Counted from the first letter of the stretch, positions 53,775 through 63,033 are shown. The stretch: 64,000 nucleotides of DNA from Aggregatimonas sangjinii (GCF_005943945.1 NZ_CP040710.1:3889501-3953500), one strand, 5' to 3'. Translations and numbers: made by a program. The notes: a model not told the origin generated them from the sequence alone.

Positions 53775-55139
53775 ATGATTACCAATTTCAAACTCAAACA
53801 TAGAATCTTCAATTTCGGACTGGCAGTTGCCGTCATTTGCTTTTGCAGTCAAACGTATGCGCAAAGCTATCTAGGAAATTCGATGGATAATTACGCAGGC
53901 GTTCACGCTGTCGTCTACAATCCTGCCAATGTCTTCGATTCCCCGTTTCGTACCGATATCAACCTGATATCGGCAAGTGGTTATTTCGGTAGTGACTATC
54001 TAGGGCTTTCGCTATCCGACATGCTATCGGCAGATGGCGAATTTAATTTCGATGAGGACGCCGAGCGCTCCCCCTCGAACAGCAACCATTTTTTTACGAA
54101 TATCGATGTCCTCGGCCCGTCCTTTATGTTCAACGTGGGCGAGAAACAGAGTTTTGCAGTTACCACCAGACTAAGAGGTCTTTTTAATGCGGACAATGTA
54201 AACGGAAATCTTTACGAAAAGGTTTCGGAAGGATTCGAAATCGGGGAAAATTTTGATTTTGACTCTCAAGACCTGAACGTTACGGCCCATGTCTTTTCCG
54301 AAATCGGACTTACCTATGGAAGAGAGGTCGTAAAAACCCAGGATCAGTTTCTTAAGGCCGGGATTACCTTAAAATACCTTATGGGTGCCGGCGGAATCTT
54401 TATGAACTCTCCAGAACTCAGCGGTACGTTCAATGGCTTGACCAACAACCTTACCACCCAAGGGGCCATATCCTATGGTTCTACCCCGGGCTTTGAAAGC
54501 GACTCTCCGGAGTTCAGCGATTTGCAAAGTGGCTTCGGTGCCGATATCGGCGTAGTATACGAATACCGAAAACGAATCGTAGATGGCACCGTATTGGGCA
54601 AACGCGCGCAACAGTATAAATTTAAAGCGGCACTTGCGATTACGGATATCGGTAGTATTAATTATCAAAACAGTCAGCAGACCGTTTATGACGCCAACGG
54701 CGATGTAAATGCCTTGGAGTTCGAGACCAAAGACCTCGAGCAGGTATTGGAAGACAACTATACAGGTACCCGTACCATTGGAAACCAGAAATTACAATTA
54801 CCTACAGCTCTTCAACTAATGGCGGACTACTATATTGGAAACCGATGGTATGTAGGTTTGCACCAAGGTCTTTCCCTTCGTAAATCGGGAAGTGCCGACG
54901 CAAATGGCATTATCAATACAACCACGGTATCGCCTCGTTGGGAATCGAAGTATTTTAGTGTTTATTCTCCGCTTGGGCTTCGCCAATACAGTGGTTTTGC
55001 TTGGGGTCTTGGCTTTCGTCTTGGGCCGTTAACGGTCGGTTCAGGTTCAATATTGACAAATTTGATTTCCGATAATAGCAAGAATACCGATATCTATGTC
55101 GGGCTTAAGATTCCCTTGTACAAGAAAATCGATTATTAA
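53775..55139 (+). CDS. DUF5723 family outer membrane protein
   Basis: The ATG at 53775 is chosen because it begins the signal peptide (about residues 1-30, ending CSQTYAQ); an upstream GTG at 53745 only adds a polar extension. The 454-residue mature barrel begins SYLGNSMDNYAGVHAVVYNPANV, typical of DUF5723 proteins, which are predicted outer-membrane barrels found in many gliding Bacteroidetes. A run near residue 200 (MNSPELSGTFNGLTNNLTTQ) is loop-like. A terminator follows 110 bp after the stop. The function is unknown. Confidence 0.85.
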   Translation: MITNFKLKHRIFNFGLAVAVICFCSQTYAQSYLGNSMDNYAGVHAVVYNPANVFDSPFRTDINLISASGYFGSDYLGLSLSDMLSADGEFNFDEDAERSPSNSNHFFTNIDVLGPSFMFNVGEKQSFAVTTRLRGLFNADNVNGNLYEKVSEGFEIGENFDFDSQDLNVTAHVFSEIGLTYGREVVKTQDQFLKAGITLKYLMGAGGIFMNSPELSGTFNGLTNNLTTQGAISYGSTPGFESDSPEFSDLQSGFGADIGVVYEYRKRIVDGTVLGKRAQQYKFKAALAITDIGSINYQNSQQTVYDANGDVNALEFETKDLEQVLEDNYTGTRTIGNQKLQLPTALQLMADYYIGNRWYVGLHQGLSLRKSGSADANGIINTTTVSPRWESKYFSVYSPLGLRQYSGFAWGLGFRLGPLTVGSGSILTNLISDNSKNTDIYVGLKIPLYKKIDY

Positions 55140-55251
55140 AACGGTTTGTTCGGTAGTCTCTCGATACAATCCATATAAGCACGGATGCTCCTTGGCTCGT
55201 AAATCGATAAGCCATTACCTCCAAAAACCAATTTCTTAAAATAAAAATATT

Positions 55252-55272
55252 GCGCCCTGGAAACACGGGCGC
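55252..55272 (+). terminator. Intrinsic terminator after the DUF5723 gene
   Basis: gcgccc (55252-55257) pairs with gggcgc (55267-55272) around a 9-base loop, followed by a run of eight T. Confidence 0.85.
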
Positions 55273-55465
55273 TTTTTTTTACTCCCTATATCCCGACTGA
55301 ACTTTTACGTCCGGCGATAATATGCGCACCCTTTTGTTGAAACAATTTTTGTTCCTTCGAAAGCCCGTTTCGCTCCCGCATTAAATTAGCCCTTCAATCG
55401 GTACGGATTTAATTGTACCATCTCCTTTAAAAGTTTTACGCACAGTTGTTCTTACATAGGCTGCA

Positions 55466-55497
55466 ATTCACGCCATTTGTGATGTCATTCACGACAT
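55466..55497. promoter_or_regulatory. Direct repeat ATTCACGnCAT x2, 21-bp spacing, upstream of the LuxR gene
   Basis: attcacgccat (55466-55476) and attcacgacat (55487-55497) differ at one base and start 21 bp apart. Each is followed within a few bases by GTGA, giving TTCAC...GTGA half-palindromes. The pair lies 77-108 bp upstream of a small LuxR-type regulator and may be its own or another regulator's site. Confidence 0.45.
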
Positions 55498-55573
55498 TTT
55501 TTTTGTGAAGCCCTGATTTTATTGAAGTTTTGAGCATTGCAAATAAGCACTCACTTTCAAAACAAAATGAAAA

Positions 55574-55891
55574 ATGAAAGGCTCAAAGACTAATCTTCAA
55601 CTCTCAAAAACTCAAATTTTCATGCACCAACAGTGCTGTGCATTCCGTTTTAAAAGACTTGTCGAAAAGGTATATCCGAAATACCATAATAGTTATCAGC
55701 TACTCACTAAAAGGGAGCTGGAAATTTTAAAATATATGGCCTTGGGTACCGAAAGCCAAATCATTGCCGAAAAGCTTTCCATATCAAAACATACCGTTCA
55801 AACACACCGAAAAAACATCCATAGAAAGACCGAGTTGAAGACCCCAAGAGACCTTGTACTCTTCACCCTAATATTCGATATACAACTTTAA
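55574..55891 (+). CDS. Small LuxR-type HTH transcriptional regulator
   Basis: The 105-residue protein ends in a full LuxR/GerE helix-turn-helix (residues of about 43-97: LTKRELEILKYMALGTESQ, IAEKLSISKHTVQTHRKNI). No receiver or ligand-binding domain precedes it, only 42 residues with an HQQCC segment. It is likely a cytosolic regulator controlled by its own level or by a partner protein. It opens a tight five-gene operon (gaps of 23, 31, 27 and 28 bp), so it may control the envelope proteins behind it. Several ATGs crowd the start; the one at 55574 gives the longest frame. Confidence 0.85.
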   Translation: MKGSKTNLQLSKTQIFMHQQCCAFRFKRLVEKVYPKYHNSYQLLTKRELEILKYMALGTESQIIAEKLSISKHTVQTHRKNIHRKTELKTPRDLVLFTLIFDIQL

Positions 55892-55914
55892 ATATTAACT
55901 AAAACCAAATTACA

Positions 55915-56574
55915 ATGAAAAAATTGATGACCACCACAATCTTATTACTATTCGTATCCTGTGCCATGTACGCAGGAAAAAAGAAGGTACAATTCAGTAC
56001 ATCGGAACAAGATGCCAACGTATTCGTAGATGGCAAACTAATGGGCAAAGGCAATGTTCAAGTCCTAATCGCCAAAGGTAGCTGTGTGAACGTACGCGTT
56101 GAGAAGACCGGGTTTCTGACCTACCATATCGAGTTTTGCAATCAAAAGAAAACTACGTCTCCACCTAAATCCTATTATATGGAGATGCACAGGGACGATG
56201 CCTATGATGCCTCGGTACAGACCGACATCGCCAATGTTGATATTGAAATACGGTCAAAAAAAGACAAGGATGCCGCCTGGCGATTAATGAACCAGATTGT
56301 GCTCTCTTATCTGGACGTAATCGAAACCACCGACAAGGAGACCGGATACCTCCGCACGGCATGGCAGCTAAAAACCTTCAAACAGAATACCATCCGTACC
56401 CGAATTATTGTGAAAGAGGCGTCTTTGAACCCTTTATCATTCAAAGTGAAGCTCGTTAGCGAAGAATCGCGCCAAGCCCTTACTAGCGTGAAATCCGACG
56501 AACTCTATCGCGAATGGGACCGCGTATTACGCAAGTATAAGGACGTGGTTTCTGAAATGCAATCTCGCCTCTAA
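55915..56574 (+). CDS. Secreted PEGA-domain-like protein
   Basis: The 219-residue protein has an N-terminal signal peptide (about residues 1-20, with VSCAMYA; a lipobox reading at Cys 16 is possible but weak). Residues of about 25-70 look like a PEGA domain: VNVFVDGKLMGKGN-like strands and VRVEKTGFLTYHIEF. The remaining part is alpha/beta with WRLMNQIVLSYLDVIE and a long positively charged tail. PEGA domains are envelope-located binding modules. It is 23 bp after the LuxR-type gene and 31 bp before a beta-barrel gene, so it is part of the same operon. Its function is unknown. Confidence 0.75.
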   Translation: MKKLMTTTILLLFVSCAMYAGKKKVQFSTSEQDANVFVDGKLMGKGNVQVLIAKGSCVNVRVEKTGFLTYHIEFCNQKKTTSPPKSYYMEMHRDDAYDASVQTDIANVDIEIRSKKDKDAAWRLMNQIVLSYLDVIETTDKETGYLRTAWQLKTFKQNTIRTRIIVKEASLNPLSFKVKLVSEESRQALTSVKSDELYREWDRVLRKYKDVVSEMQSRL

Positions 56575-56605
56575 CCACTAAAAAGTAACCAAAAACAAAC
56601 CAAAA

Positions 56606-57208
56606 ATGAAGACTACAGGATTCAAATTATTTCTTACCACAATACTTACACTTTTTACCGTCTTTGCCGGTATCGCTCAAGAACAACCGATACGAGTGGG
56701 GGTCAAAATCGGGTTCCCGAATATTATTGGAGGCCATCTGGAATATGTGACCCCCTTATTGGGGGAACGACTTGCACCCTCCTTAGAGTACTCCTCAGTA
56801 AAACTAGATGGTTATCTGGAACCTGATCAAGGTGGTATAAAATATTGGGAGGCTGGATTCAACTACTATTTCGGGAAGAAACCGGGTCGTGGTAGTTATG
56901 TGCATTTGGGATACGGTAATCTCAGAGGTGATTTCATCTTTGAGGATTATGCTTTCAACAACGCCAATGAACCAGGGCAAGGTACGGCCAGTATCGACCA
57001 AGGTTCGTTCAATATACGCTTGGGTGCCAAGGCCGGCGGGCTATTTTATTTTAGACCTGAAATCGGGTATACGTTTAGTCCTTTATCTGAAACAATCGCT
57101 GTATCGGTTGACTATCCGAACGGCCAGAATGAGGTTCGGCAAGAGGAAATGCCTGGACTACTAACCAGCGGGTTCACCATCAATATCGGAATCGGATTCG
57201 CCTTTTAA
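56606..57208 (+). CDS. Small outer membrane beta-barrel protein
   Basis: The 200-residue protein has a signal peptide (residues 1-24, ending AGIAQ) and about eight amphipathic strands (IRVGVKIGFPNIIGGHLEYV, YWEAGFNYYFGK, YVHLGYGNLRGDF, FNIRLGAKAGGLFYFRPEIGYTF). It ends in an aromatic residue (IGIGFAF), the usual outer-membrane assembly signal. The size fits an eight-stranded OmpW/OmpA-like barrel. It shares the LuxR-headed operon. No enzymatic motif is seen; it may be a structural or sensing barrel. Confidence 0.8.
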   Translation: MKTTGFKLFLTTILTLFTVFAGIAQEQPIRVGVKIGFPNIIGGHLEYVTPLLGERLAPSLEYSSVKLDGYLEPDQGGIKYWEAGFNYYFGKKPGRGSYVHLGYGNLRGDFIFEDYAFNNANEPGQGTASIDQGSFNIRLGAKAGGLFYFRPEIGYTFSPLSETIAVSVDYPNGQNEVRQEEMPGLLTSGFTINIGIGFAF

Positions 57209-57235
57209 ACTAAATATAACCTTAAAACAAAATTT

Positions 57236-57910
57236 ATGAAAACGCTTAAAATCATAGGGTGCTGTTTGCTTGTAGCTTTCTATTCCTGCGATAAAAATGA
57301 CGACTCCGAAACAACGGATGAGTTCGACGGATCGATTAGATCCGTAGAAAATTTTTTTACTCCCGAGTTGGTAAAAGCATTGACTGATCTTGGTTTTGAA
57401 CTAAACGAGGGCAATACGCCTCCGAATTTGGAAGGAACTTACCTCATAAGCCCATTGCAACTAAACGCCACAACCGTAGAAACAGACCAAATCGGGAGCA
57501 TATTTTCCGATTATACCGCAACAATAACGAATCAAAATAATGAAAAACTCACTATAGACTTTAATGGTGAAGGAGGCGGTCAAATCGATAATGGTTTCGG
57601 CTCGTTCATCTCCGGTACCGAAAACAAATTCAGTATTTACTTAAAACTAACTATTCAAATCGGAAACGAACCCGCCGAATCGGCCTATGCTCTTTCCGGA
57701 ACCATTACCGATGATGGCATTTCAGAGGCGCAGATGGCCATTTTAATGTTGGATGACAAAGGAGATGTGGAAGAGGTATACATCGAGAATAATACGGGCC
57801 GCTTATTCACCGACGGCGATGGATTTTCGCCAAAAAACCCGAGTACAACAAGTAAACATTTAATCACCGCCGATATTGCGCCTTCCGGTTCTGGAAGTAG
57901 TCATTGGTAA
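57236..57910 (+). CDS. Lipoprotein of unknown function
   Basis: The 224-residue protein has a lipoprotein signal (VAFYSC, Cys 19) with an acidic tether (DKNDDSETTDEFDG). The remainder is beta-rich (LEGTYLISPLQLNATT, FSDYTATITNQNNEKLTIDF, KFSIYLKLTIQIG) and ends with a serine/glycine-rich tail. No family is recognised. It is the fourth gene of the LuxR-headed operon and is followed after 28 bp by another lipoprotein with a similar signal (MKTLK.../MKTFK...). This suggests shared targeting, and perhaps that the two work together. Confidence 0.75.
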   Translation: MKTLKIIGCCLLVAFYSCDKNDDSETTDEFDGSIRSVENFFTPELVKALTDLGFELNEGNTPPNLEGTYLISPLQLNATTVETDQIGSIFSDYTATITNQNNEKLTIDFNGEGGGQIDNGFGSFISGTENKFSIYLKLTIQIGNEPAESAYALSGTITDDGISEAQMAILMLDDKGDVEEVYIENNTGRLFTDGDGFSPKNPSTTSKHLITADIAPSGSGSSHW

Positions 57911-57938
57911 ATAATCAATAACCTTAAAACCAAAAATT

Positions 57939-59273
57939 ATGAAAACATTTAAAATTATCGCACTTCTAGTAAGCATACTGTCCTTTGCCGCAAGCTGTAA
58001 CATACCCGATGACGGTCCTGTAGTCCAACCACCTATAGAAGAGGGAGGGAATCCTACAAATCCCTTGCCACCGGAAGAAACACCAGTAAACCCGGCTGAT
58101 TTACTTATCGATGGTATCGCATTCATGAACACCAATGATCCGCGCATACCCTATATCGCTTACCATACCAATGGTGCAAAAACGGCAATGATAGATGATG
58201 ACGGCGATGGTTTTCAAGAGCTTATGGTGCATTCGGAAGATGATTTCGAAACCGTAATCAATGTGGATAAAGAAACAGGACTACCCATCAAAATGTGTTC
58301 TTCCGATGGAACGTTGGCCCTTTATTCATTTAAAGAAGAGAACACGAAACTAGATCTGGCCATTATGAGACCAGGAGAGCCCATTGTGTACGCTAGAGAC
58401 CTGAATAGTTCTCCACTCGCGAATGCGGCCCGAACAAGTCAAAATACCTCTAGCTCTAATTGCAATCTTGGGCCAATAGGCGTTACGTTAAGAGGTGTAG
58501 GTTACTCTTGGGCACTGGGGGGCTTGTGCGAAATTCGCGACGGTAATGGAGGTGTTAGGCAATTGGATAACATAAGCCGTCGGGCCTGCCAAAATACTTT
58601 CAGGGCGATACACGGTGGTCTCCAAATTCCCGTGAACGAGGAAAAAGCCTGTAAACAATTGGAAAACCAGCCCGCGATGCTGGGTCTTATCCCCGGTTAT
58701 GCCAACTGTGCATCGGAGAATAATGCGAGCGATTGCATCGCCCAAGGCCTCCTAGAAATAGAGGACCTAATTGATAACGCCGAAAGCGTATTCGAAACTA
58801 TTGGCGAGGACACGGTTGCATTAGCCTATGGCGCCCTGATTTCCGGATATGGTGAAGTAAAAGTCACGTTGACCTGGGATACCACTAGCGATATCGACCT
58901 CTGGGTTACCGAACCTGACGGGAACCTTATTTTCTTCAATGAACCTCAGTCAGCAAGTGGAGGATTCCTTGACTTTGATGATGTTGACGGTTTTGGCCCT
59001 GAGAACATCTTTTGGACCGAGAACCCACCTTTAGGAGAGTATCTGGTACAAGTGCACTATTATGGTGATAACGGTGAAGGTGCTACGAACTATACCGTGC
59101 AACTAGAGGTGCAAGGCGTTGTACAGCAATTTCAGGGTACCCTCGAGGTAGAAGATCAGATTAATACTGTGGCCGGCTTTTCGACTTCCAGTACGAGCGG
59201 CAGAACAATGCGCATCGATCAAAGGTATGAAGTTGTTATGCAAACGGAGGAGTTACCGTTAAAAAGGGAATAA
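57939..59273 (+). CDS. Lipoprotein with DUF2135-like C-terminal domain
   Basis: The 444-residue protein has a lipoprotein signal (FAASC, Cys 20) and a proline-rich linker (residues of about 25-50). A middle region has several cysteines (CSSDGTLAL, SNCNLG, LCEIRD, RACQNTF, KACKQL, YANCAS, SDCIA). The C-terminal part, about residues 306-405, matches DUF2135: VKVTLTWDTTSDIDLWVTEP, FLDFDDVDGFGPENIFW and LGEYLVQVHYYGD. DUF2135 proteins bind or display on the envelope and often accompany protease or secretion genes. It is the last gene of the LuxR operon; a weak terminator hairpin follows. Confidence 0.82.
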   Translation: MKTFKIIALLVSILSFAASCNIPDDGPVVQPPIEEGGNPTNPLPPEETPVNPADLLIDGIAFMNTNDPRIPYIAYHTNGAKTAMIDDDGDGFQELMVHSEDDFETVINVDKETGLPIKMCSSDGTLALYSFKEENTKLDLAIMRPGEPIVYARDLNSSPLANAARTSQNTSSSNCNLGPIGVTLRGVGYSWALGGLCEIRDGNGGVRQLDNISRRACQNTFRAIHGGLQIPVNEEKACKQLENQPAMLGLIPGYANCASENNASDCIAQGLLEIEDLIDNAESVFETIGEDTVALAYGALISGYGEVKVTLTWDTTSDIDLWVTEPDGNLIFFNEPQSASGGFLDFDDVDGFGPENIFWTENPPLGEYLVQVHYYGDNGEGATNYTVQLEVQGVVQQFQGTLEVEDQINTVAGFSTSSTSGRTMRIDQRYEVVMQTEELPLKRE

Positions 59274-59295
59274 CCAATTGTGTTTGAGTTAGCTA

Positions 59296-59337
59296 GAAAG
59301 TGCCCCACTGCTTTTCGTATTGGTAGTGGGGTCTTTC
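59296..59337 (+). terminator. Terminator-like hairpin after the DUF2135 gene
   Basis: ccccact (59303-59309) pairs with agtgggg (59325-59331), and an outer gaaag/ctttc pair (59296-59300 with 59333-59337) extends it. No long T run follows, so termination may be partial, with the S8 gene transcribed from upstream too. Confidence 0.5.
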
Positions 59338-59429
59338 AAAAATTATGTTAAATCACTACATTTAGGTCTCACTTTAAGAGACTTACACAAGAATTTCCTT
59401 GAACTCGAACATCGAAACCAAGCCAATTG

Positions 59430-61133
59430 ATGACCAGAATTATCCTTAAACTGAAACCTGATATTCCAACCAATAATTTTATAGACCAGGAAAACCGAGA
59501 TCTACTGAATAAAATGGGACTCAGGAAAATTGAGCCGGCATACTCAATAATTGGGAATCATGCAGAACTTCATCAAGCTCGATTGGGTATTGGCCCGGGT
59601 TTCTTGAATACGGGGAGTGTTTTAATTTTAGAATTTGACAATCGATTACACAAAGAAAAAATCCTTGAGAATCTAGAAAAACTATATTCGAAGAAAATCG
59701 AATATGTCGAAGAAGACCAAGAAATCGTATTCTTCAACGAACCTGTTGTGCTAAATGGTGAGAAGGAAAATCTTGATACGATGGATTATCCACTAGGTAC
59801 CATTAACTTCTCCAAGGATTATCAAAGTGAAAATGAGGTTATTGTAGCGGTTATTGATTCTGGCGTGAACTACGATCATAAAGCACTTCGAAAAAGTCTT
59901 TGGTCAGCCTCTTCCAAAGGAAAATGCTTTGGAATAAATATGACGATCAGTCATAATGCAGATTGGACGAATGTAAAGGATAATATCGGTCATGGTTCTA
60001 TGGTAGCAGGAATTATAGGCGCACGTGATAATCCCGTAGTAATGGGTATAGCCCCATCGGCAAAACTGTTATCCATCAAGGTTTTTCCCAAACATAGTGC
60101 AACGTATTTTGTCCGGGATGTCTGCTCTGCGATGATGAATGCCTATTGGACCGGGGCCAAAGTAATCAATAACAGTTGGCGACTCTTAAAATCTGACGGA
60201 GGGAATAGGAAGTTCTTAACGGAGACTTTACAGATTCTGGAAAACAATAATTGTATATCTGTCTTTGCAGCCGGGAACGAGGACAGGGACTGTTCGGAAA
60301 TTTTTCCCCAGTCACTTCCTGCCGTCCTGAACGTGGGTTCGATAAATAAAGACTTGAAACGGCAAGATGGCACGAATTGGGGTGATGGAATTACCATCTG
60401 GGCACCAGGAGCTAAAATCAATTCAACCTATAAGGGCGGTGTCAACAGCTATGAAGAAAGTAGCGGCACTTCTTTTGCGGCACCTTTTGTTACGGGCGTA
60501 GTCGCCCTTCTTAAAGCTAAGAATCCCAATTTATCGTTATTTGAGGTAAAAGAAATTTTAAGGGCCAGCGGCAAACCGATAACAATAGCCAAAAACAATA
60601 TGAATAGTTATCTCCTCGATTTTTCAAAAACACTTAATTTAAAACCATTTACTAATCTAAATTCAAAAACTATGAATTCACCTTTTCCAAAACCGCCAGA
60701 GAACAAAGCAGACATCAATGCTACAATTTTTACGTTTCTTCATTTAGAACGTAGCGACATATTTCAGCTTTTGCACAATGATGTAAGGGATGATAATTTT
60801 TGCAACTTTCAAATATTCGGTTGCTTCCAAGGGAATAAAGTGGTTATTGAAAATAAAGAGAAATTTCTTGTGGAGAAAGTCGCTCTAAAATTAGTGAACA
60901 TGGATCCTAATAGCGATGTACTATATACCATAGGTGGGGCAACAATGAAAACCAATACCAAAAACGAAGTCGACTTTGCTATCACTACTATCCAAACCGG
61001 TAAACCGGTCAAAGGAGTGGATTTTACGTTGGAGCAACTATTTCTATTGGAAAGATTTCAAAAAATCGATTATCATGTTGGAGAAGGACTAGACTCTGGT
61101 GGATATCCATGCAACCAGTCAGCTTTCTTTTAA
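59430..61133 (+). CDS. S8 (subtilisin-type) peptidase with extra C-terminal domain, no signal peptide
   Basis: The ATG at 59430 is used; the codon before it is an unlikely TTG. The 567-residue protein has the full S8 catalytic set: D143 (AVIDSGVNYDH), H188 (GHGSMVAGI), oxyanion N283 (AAGNEDR) and S348 (SGTSFAAPFVTG). Residues 1-120 form a prodomain-like region (IILKLKPDIPTNNF). It lacks any export signal, so it may work in the cytosol. The C-terminal 150 residues begin at an internal Met (residue 415, position 60672) after leader-like AT-rich sequence, and carry a Cys pair (NFCNFQIFGCF). They look like a separate protein fused on. A LytTR regulator follows 9 bp later. Confidence 0.88.
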   Translation: MTRIILKLKPDIPTNNFIDQENRDLLNKMGLRKIEPAYSIIGNHAELHQARLGIGPGFLNTGSVLILEFDNRLHKEKILENLEKLYSKKIEYVEEDQEIVFFNEPVVLNGEKENLDTMDYPLGTINFSKDYQSENEVIVAVIDSGVNYDHKALRKSLWSASSKGKCFGINMTISHNADWTNVKDNIGHGSMVAGIIGARDNPVVMGIAPSAKLLSIKVFPKHSATYFVRDVCSAMMNAYWTGAKVINNSWRLLKSDGGNRKFLTETLQILENNNCISVFAAGNEDRDCSEIFPQSLPAVLNVGSINKDLKRQDGTNWGDGITIWAPGAKINSTYKGGVNSYEESSGTSFAAPFVTGVVALLKAKNPNLSLFEVKEILRASGKPITIAKNNMNSYLLDFSKTLNLKPFTNLNSKTMNSPFPKPPENKADINATIFTFLHLERSDIFQLLHNDVRDDNFCNFQIFGCFQGNKVVIENKEKFLVEKVALKLVNMDPNSDVLYTIGGATMKTNTKNEVDFAITTIQTGKPVKGVDFTLEQLFLLERFQKIDYHVGEGLDSGGYPCNQSAFF

Positions 61134-61142
61134 ACCAACAAT

Positions 61143-62672
61143 ATGTCGAAATTATTTACAGTAATCTTTTTCCTTTTCGGATTTGGACTAATGTCCCAGC
61201 AGACTACCGACGCGAGACTTGAAGTCGTTGGTTTGTTGAAGCAGTACAAGCTAGAAGATAGCGGTAAAGCTGTTGATGACATGGAAATGTCATTTGCCAA
61301 AATGCTATTCGAAAAGGAACTTGATTATTTGAAGTCTGGGAAACTTGTATATACCAGTGAACTACTTGCTGGTAACGTAAGTCTTGATTTGCGTGATAGC
61401 ATTTTATTCCGGATAAGCTTAGCCAAATACCACGGCAGGAAAACACAGCCCAATCATACCGAGTATTTCGAAAATTATTTATCAGCCTATGAAATTTCGA
61501 CCAGAGTCGGTGATACTATATTGATCAATGAAGCCTTACTGGGTTTGAACCACTATTTTCAAAGAAACCACATTGATACGTTACTCTACAGAAAGTACGT
61601 GAATTTACTTTTCAAATATAAGAAAGACAAAATCGATGATTTTTGGCAAAAGTATTATTTGTTGAATTACAAAATGAATACGTCCTCCTTTAGCAAAGAG
61701 GAATTTAAAGAAATGGAACAAGGGTTTTTAACTCTAGAAAAAAACGCCCCCGAACACGACTATTTTCTTGGAAAGATTCAACATTTGATAGGAATATTTT
61801 ACAGTTATCCCTCGGACTATAAAAGGTCACGGGAATATTTTGAAAAGGCAGCGAGTACTTACAATTCAGACTATTATTATTCAAACAGCAGAAAAATAAG
61901 AACTGAAGTTTCATTGGCTATCACAGACTTTAAAGATAAAGCCTACTCTCTTACAATTGAAAAATTAGAGAATGCATTGAACAATAAATTTGTAAAACAG
62001 GATGAAAAATTGAAATTTATCATTTACGATTGGCTGGCCCAATCCTATGAGCAGTTTCCTTCTCAAGGCAATAGAGCTTTATACTATTTAAAAATGAAGG
62101 ACAGCACCGATGATAAATTGAAAATGCACGCCATTGTTCAAAAGAACAGGGAAATCGAGATAAAACATGAGGTTGCCAAAAAAGACAAAAACATTAAAAA
62201 CCTTCAAATGGTAAACCAAGGATTGCAAGATAGATTAGTAACACTCCTGCCCATTTTGGGCATCCTTACCATTTTGGCTATAATTATCTTTTTCCTCTAC
62301 AAAAAATACTATAGAAAGACCACGGTACTGGAAACCGAAAAATCCGAAACCCTCCAAAAACTCGATGAGCTCAAAAACATAGTAATCAAGAACCACATCA
62401 TTCTAAAAGATAAGACCAAAGTCTATATTTCGGACTTGATGTACATTAAATCGGACGATCACTATCTAAACGTGTATACCTCCGATGATAAAAACCACTT
62501 TGTAAGGGGGAAACTAAGCACTATTAGGGAAGAACTGCCTCCCAACTTTATACAATGCCATCGTTCCTATATCGTGAATTCAAACTTTATCAAACGCATC
62601 AACAACGACACCATTACACTGGTCGATAAAACCCAAGTTCCCCTTTCGAGATCTTTTAAAAACAAATTTTAG
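61143..62672 (+). CDS. TPR sensor with transmembrane helix and LytTR DNA-binding domain
   Basis: The 509-residue protein has a signal-like first helix, a helical-repeat part (residues of about 40-330, TPR-like units such as KRSREYFEKAASTY), a coiled stretch (KNREIEIKHEVAKKDKNIK), one transmembrane helix (VTLLPILGILTILAIIIFFLY) and a cytosolic LytTR domain of about 105 residues (KTKVYISDLMYIKSDDHYLNVY, FIQCHRSYIVN, PLSRSFKNKF). The layout puts the repeats in the periplasm and the DNA-binding domain in the cytosol, a one-protein sensor-regulator known in Bacteroidetes. It is 9 bp after the S8 protease and probably co-transcribed with it, so the pair may form a sensing unit. Confidence 0.88.
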   Translation: MSKLFTVIFFLFGFGLMSQQTTDARLEVVGLLKQYKLEDSGKAVDDMEMSFAKMLFEKELDYLKSGKLVYTSELLAGNVSLDLRDSILFRISLAKYHGRKTQPNHTEYFENYLSAYEISTRVGDTILINEALLGLNHYFQRNHIDTLLYRKYVNLLFKYKKDKIDDFWQKYYLLNYKMNTSSFSKEEFKEMEQGFLTLEKNAPEHDYFLGKIQHLIGIFYSYPSDYKRSREYFEKAASTYNSDYYYSNSRKIRTEVSLAITDFKDKAYSLTIEKLENALNNKFVKQDEKLKFIIYDWLAQSYEQFPSQGNRALYYLKMKDSTDDKLKMHAIVQKNREIEIKHEVAKKDKNIKNLQMVNQGLQDRLVTLLPILGILTILAIIIFFLYKKYYRKTTVLETEKSETLQKLDELKNIVIKNHIILKDKTKVYISDLMYIKSDDHYLNVYTSDDKNHFVRGKLSTIREELPPNFIQCHRSYIVNSNFIKRINNDTITLVDKTQVPLSRSFKNKF

Positions 62673-62724
62673 AACTATATCAATGTGCGTTGACCACAGC
62701 TACCTTAGTAGCATCACTAACCCA

Positions 62725-62746
62725 AAATACCCTCCATAGGGTATTT
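62725..62746 (+). terminator. Hairpin after the LytTR gene (weak terminator or operator)
   Basis: aaataccct (62725-62733) pairs perfectly with agggtattt (62738-62746) around a 4-base loop. No T run follows, and a promoter-like motif lies 20 bp on, so it could also be an operator of the next gene. Confidence 0.4.
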
Positions 62747-62766
62747 CATATCCCGTCTTGCACTCT

Positions 62767-62774
62767 TATATTTG
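62767..62774 (+). promoter_or_regulatory. -7 promoter element (TATATTTG)
   Basis: An exact TAnnTTTG match lies 260 bp upstream of the ATG at 63034. No clear TTG at 19-23 bp upstream was found. If used, it gives a long leader. Confidence 0.45.
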
Positions 62775-63033
62775 TTTTAGCATGTATGTTTAGGCCTAAA
62801 AAGGAGTTGAAATGGCCTTGACTGAACGCTTTAACCAAACCATTATACGAACCAAAATTTGAAACTCTTACTTGGAGACCAAATCACTTGACGCCACCCG
62901 TCGCTTCTAAAAGCACCCCGCCCCTTCTGTATTAGAGCTATCCTACGAGACGATAAGCATCGTCGTCGCCTAAATTGCAATTGCCCTTTTTTTGACGATT
63001 TTCATTGATGATAAACCAAACAAACCGATAACT

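Larger units (their letters stand above)
55140..55573. other. 434-bp intergenic region with terminator and candidate operator
   Basis: It holds the terminator at 55252-55272 and the 21-bp-spaced ATTCACGnCAT repeat at 55466-55497. No ORF of interest is present. The rest of the 300 bp before the LuxR gene shows no consensus TAnnTTTG promoter. Confidence 0.5.
62673..63033. other. 361-bp intergenic region before the LRR gene
   Basis: It contains the hairpin at 62725-62746, a consensus -7 element at 62767-62774 and then about 250 bp of apparent 5' leader. I recognise no riboswitch or ORF in the leader. Confidence 0.5.
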
